NCBI GenBank assembly: GCA_026645735.1 | Contig: JAPKMT010000001.1 | Location: 124,001 to 188,000, forward strand | DNA length: 64,000 nt | Origin: Flexilinea sp. | Lineage (GTDB): Bacteria > Chloroflexota > Anaerolineae > Anaerolineales > Anaerolineaceae | Direction: 5' to 3' | Shown: positions 61,057-64,000 of the stretch, in pieces | How positions within the stretch are numbered: position 1 is the first letter of the stretch | Layout: every line of letters starts with the position of its first letter | Program-made: the position numbers and the translations under genes | Notes under the pieces: generated by a model | Database searches by the model: none | What the model was told of the DNA's origin: nothing | Seen by the model: only the letters and a program-made list of their open reading frames with translations

Positions 61057-63681
61057 ATGGGAAATGATGCAGTAAATTCGGTGGATATCGATCAACAAAT
61101 GCGCGTTGCGTATCTTGATTACGCAATGAGTGTGATTGTGTCACGAGCATTACCGGATGCGCGCGATGGTCTCAAACCAGTTCACCGCAGAATTCTTTAC
61201 GCAATGCAGGATATGGGCATTCGCTCCAATGGTCCGCATAAAAAATCAGCCCGTATTGTTGGTGAAGTTCTGGGTAAATATCATCCGCATGGCGATTCAT
61301 CCATTTATGATGCGATGGCTCGAATGTCCCAGGATTTTTCGATGCGTTATCCACTGGTTGACGGGCAGGGTAACTTTGGTTCTATCGATGGCGACTCACC
61401 GGCAGCCATGCGTTACACCGAAGCGCGGATTGCCTCTATCACCGATGAATTGCTGGCTGATATTGAAAAAGACACTGTCGATTTCAGTGATAATTTTGAT
61501 GGAACCTTGCGGGAACCGCTTGTACTGCCATCAAAATTGCCTAACCTCCTCCTGAATGGATCGGCTGGAATTGCCGTCGGTATGGCGACCAACATTCCGC
61601 CGCACAACTTGCGGGAAATTTCGGCGGCGATGATTTATATCATCGATAACTATGATGACATTGATAATATTTCGGTTGAAGATCTGATGCGTTTTGTTCA
61701 GGGGCCTGATTTTCCGACTGGCGGCATAATTCTTGGAAGAGAAGGAATCATGCAGGCTTATTCCACGGGACGTGGACGCGTTGTTGTACGCGGACGTACG
61801 GAAATCGAAGAGAACCGCCCTGGACGGTATGACATTATCATCAATGAAATTCCATACCAGATAAACAAGACAACACTTATTGAACGGATCGCTGAACTGG
61901 TGCGTGAAGGCAAACTGGACATGATTTACGATTTGCGTGACGAGTCCGATCGCACAGGAATGCGTATTGTCATTGAACTGAAGAAAAATGGGCAGCCAAA
62001 ACAGGTATTAAACCTGCTGTACAAACATACGATGCTGCAATCCACATTTGGTGTCCAGATGCTGGCACTGGTGGATAACCAGCCGCGCACGCTTTCCCTT
62101 AAAAAATCGCTGCAAATTTTCATTGAACACCGACTGACGGTCATTCAACGCAGATCGCGATTCGATCTGGAAAAAGCAAAAGCCCGTGCTCATATACTGG
62201 ACGGTTTGCTGATTGCTCTCGCCAATATCGATGATGTCATTGCTCTGATTCGCGCTTCCCGTGATACGGATACTGCCCGAAATGGCTTAATGGAACGATT
62301 CAATCTCTCTGAATTGCAGGCACAAGCCATTCTGGACATGCAGTTCCGCAGACTCTCTGCGCTTGAACAAATGAAAATCGAGGATGAACAACGGGAAATT
62401 GCAGCCCGTATTAAATACTTGACAGAATTACTTGCTGATCCGAAACAACAGCTCGACATCGTGAAACAGGAAACTGAAGACCTGACAGAAAAATATGGCG
62501 ATGATCGCCGGACATCCGTTGAAGCGGATGCTGTTGAGCACTTGTCAGATAGCGATCTGGTGGATGATCAGTCGGTTTTTATTACGCTGACAGAACGCGG
62601 ATATATTAAGCGCGTCAACGCAAATGTCTACCGGACGTATAACCGCGGAGCCGTCGGAGTGGCGGGCCACGGATTAAAAGAGGAAGATGAGCTTTCTAAG
62701 CTGGTCTTTGCAAATACGCATGATACAGTTCTTTTCTTTACGAACAAAGGGAAAGTTTATACTGAAAAAGTCTACCGCATCATAAAAGGAGAGCGTACAG
62801 ACAAAGGCACTCCAGTAATCAATGTGATCAACCTGGAGCCTGAAGAGAAAGTGACTGAGTTAATTGCTGTCTCCGATTTTAATCCTAAAAATTACCTGGT
62901 TATGGTCACGGCAAATGGAAAAATAAAACGCAGTCCATTAAAAGAATATGCCAACGTCCGCACGAATGGCATTAAAGCAATTCGTCTGGAAGAAGATGAC
63001 GAATTGAAATGGGTTCTGCAGACCAACGGGAAGCTGTTTATCATTATGGCAACGGAAAATGGCAAGGGTTTACGCGTTTCCGAGACGAAAATTCGGTCGA
63101 TGGGTAGAACTGCTTCCGGTGTCCGTGGTATGCGGATTGCTGAGGATGATCGCCTGGCTTCAGTGGATGTTGCAGCGGAAGCAGACTTCCTGCTGGTGGT
63201 CGGTGAGAAAGGAATCGGAAAGCGAACACCAGTGCAAATGATCCCGACACATGGACGAGCAACAAGCGGTGTGATGATTACCAACAAACGAGCACTCCCG
63301 ATTACTGGAAAGGTGATTGCTGCCTGTGTCTTACGTGAAAATTATGATGTTACATTCATCACTTCGCTAGGCAATGTGGTGCGTCTGAAAGGGGCAACCA
63401 TTCCGGTCAAAGGAAGAACAGCTCGAGGCGTTCGTCTGGTGCGGCTGACCGATGGCGCAACCGTCGCAGCTGTGACCAGTAATGATGCGGGTTTAATCCT
63501 GGACGATGTGATTCCTGAAAATGTTCTCCCGCCGGAAACGCAGGAAGATATGGCGGCTGATGCTTTTGAAGAAACGGAAGATCTTGATGAAGAATTGGAT
63601 GAAGCCGAAGAAGCGAATGACCTCCCTGAATCAGATGAAAATGAGGATATCCTTCCGGAAGAATCTGACACTGAAGAATAA
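61057..63681 (+). CDS. gyrA: DNA gyrase subunit A
   Basis: The 874-residue topoisomerase subunit cuts and rejoins DNA; with GyrB it introduces negative supercoils. It has [49 protein letters not shown] and AMRYTEAR with catalytic Tyr120. Quinolone-determining positions hold Ser81 and Asp85, the susceptible-type residues. The C-terminal pinwheel has a [14 protein letters not shown]-type first blade (GyrA-box region), ATASGV- and ARGVRLVRL-like blade repeats, and a strongly acidic tail ([21 protein letters not shown]). The track start follows a aaaggcg site. gyrB is not adjacent. ParC is the alternative, but the GyrA-box-like sequence favours gyrase. Confidence 0.95.
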   Translation: MGNDAVNSVDIDQQMRVAYLDYAMSVIVSRALPDARDGLKPVHRRILYAMQDMGIRSNGPHKKSARIVGEVLGKYHPHGDSSIYDAMARMSQDFSMRYPLVDGQGNFGSIDGDSPAAMRYTEARIASITDELLADIEKDTVDFSDNFDGTLREPLVLPSKLPNLLLNGSAGIAVGMATNIPPHNLREISAAMIYIIDNYDDIDNISVEDLMRFVQGPDFPTGGIILGREGIMQAYSTGRGRVVVRGRTEIEENRPGRYDIIINEIPYQINKTTLIERIAELVREGKLDMIYDLRDESDRTGMRIVIELKKNGQPKQVLNLLYKHTMLQSTFGVQMLALVDNQPRTLSLKKSLQIFIEHRLTVIQRRSRFDLEKAKARAHILDGLLIALANIDDVIALIRASRDTDTARNGLMERFNLSELQAQAILDMQFRRLSALEQMKIEDEQREIAARIKYLTELLADPKQQLDIVKQETEDLTEKYGDDRRTSVEADAVEHLSDSDLVDDQSVFITLTERGYIKRVNANVYRTYNRGAVGVAGHGLKEEDELSKLVFANTHDTVLFFTNKGKVYTEKVYRIIKGERTDKGTPVINVINLEPEEKVTELIAVSDFNPKNYLVMVTANGKIKRSPLKEYANVRTNGIKAIRLEEDDELKWVLQTNGKLFIIMATENGKGLRVSETKIRSMGRTASGVRGMRIAEDDRLASVDVAAEADFLLVVGEKGIGKRTPVQMIPTHGRATSGVMITNKRALPITGKVIAACVLRENYDVTFITSLGNVVRLKGATIPVKGRTARGVRLVRLTDGATVAAVTSNDAGLILDDVIPENVLPPETQEDMAADAFEETEDLDEELDEAEEANDLPESDENEDILPEESDTEE

Positions 63682-63684
63682 AAT

Positions 63685-63714
63685 AAAAGCGGGCTGATTT
63701 GATAGCCCGCTTTT
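63685..63714 (+). terminator. Intrinsic terminator of gyrA
   Basis: aaaagcgggct / agcccgctttt with an 8-base loop and a T run. Confidence 0.9.
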
Positions 63715-63718
63715 TTCT

Positions 63719-63763
63719 CAGTAATTCTTTATTCGAAAAGCCAATCCAAATTTCGAATTGCTG
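63719..63763. repeat. Short TTCGAA repeat with complete ends
   Basis: cagtaattctttattcgaaaag ... ccaaatttcgaattgctg: both ends present, hairpin absent. It directly follows the gyrA terminator. Confidence 0.75.
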
Positions 63764-63770
63764 CGTGTTT

Positions 63771-63998
63771 CTATTTGGATGTCGAAACTTTTAGAATTCT
63801 CCCGTTGGCATCCACAGTCACTCGCAGCACCAGTCTGATGGGTATTCCATCTGCTGTTTTTTCTTTTTTCTCATATATAAACACAGTATTTCCATCCGAT
63901 GTCTCAGTGACCTTCGGATTGATATTTTTAAAATCTGAATACTCCTGATAGACAGTCTGATTCACATTTTGTACTTTTTGTTTCGAAAACGCTGCCAT
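63771..63998 (-). CDS. Uncharacterised small protein, possibly cut by the window edge
   Basis: A minus-strand frame of 75 codons ends with TAG at 63771. It encodes an acidic/polar first half and a beta-rich end (PIRLVLRVTVDANGRILKVSTSK). An ATG lies two bases from the window edge, so whether it is the real start or an internal Met cannot be judged. No family recognised. Confidence 0.45.
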   Translation of the reverse strand: MAAFSKQKVQNVNQTVYQEYSDFKNINPKVTETSDGNTVFIYEKKEKTADGIPIRLVLRVTVDANGRILKVSTSK

Positions 63999-64000
63999 CT

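Overview
The window reads as one contiguous, gene-dense chromosomal segment (45 to 50% GC by eye) from an anaerobic-type Chloroflexota bacterium, most likely an Anaerolineae member. This assignment is inferred from gene content: a LysW-dependent lysine/arginine pathway, a lipoprotein with an NBR1-type FW domain, a Gram-positive-style pel cluster without pelB/pelC, bacterial glycerol-1-phosphate dehydrogenase, and the AmmeMemoRadiSam genes. There is no phage, plasmid, CRISPR array, rRNA or tRNA that I can support, and no transposase gene.

Layout. 1-9.8 kb: a gene tail, surE, an FW-domain lipoprotein, clpC on the opposite strand, then an MBOAT acyltransferase, its SGNH-like partner and a polytopic membrane protein (cell-surface glycan modification). 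10-18.5 kb: a phosphosugar island with a deoxyhypusine-synthase-like/GmhA fusion, a second GmhA-like isomerase, a ROK kinase, an RfaE/HldE-type kinase, a second deoxyhypusine-synthase-like protein, a HAD phosphatase, a DUF4432 epimerase-like protein and nagB. I regard this as the best candidate for an undescribed pathway. 18.6-21.5 kb: a helical protein, two flavodoxin-fold proteins and a cassette with two tiny hydrophobic ORFs in a structured transcript. 21.5-34.1 kb (minus strand): a pel exopolysaccharide cluster, pelD-pelE-pelA-pelF-pelG followed by CotH, VTC, DUF4956 and DUF4832-type genes. The pelA-like gene is cut by one in-frame TAG.

34.4-41.6 kb: an aldose epimerase, murI, a ferritin-like/VIT protein, the AmmeMemoRadiSam pair and glycerol-1-phosphate dehydrogenase. 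41.7-48.5 kb (minus): a tightly packed run thrC-thrB-LysM lipoprotein-tgt-two tandem ArmA/Rmt-family 16S rRNA methyltransferases-RsmF-like methyltransferase. 48.8-54.1 kb: a TIM-barrel sugar isomerase, then lysW-lysX-argC/lysY-lysZ-lysK behind a promoter and leader terminator. 54.4-64 kb: a TSUP transporter, an alkaline-phosphatase-superfamily enzyme, htrA, a histidine kinase/response regulator pair, gyrA and a cut-off gene.

The most striking non-coding feature is a family of about 20 intergenic repeats with ends like CAGTAATTCGAAATATGG / CCATATTTCGAATTGCTG. The longer members carry a central hairpin of 22 to 24 bp around GCGC-NNN-GCGC. The arms differ between copies, yet five copies are perfectly self-complementary, so both arms have changed together.
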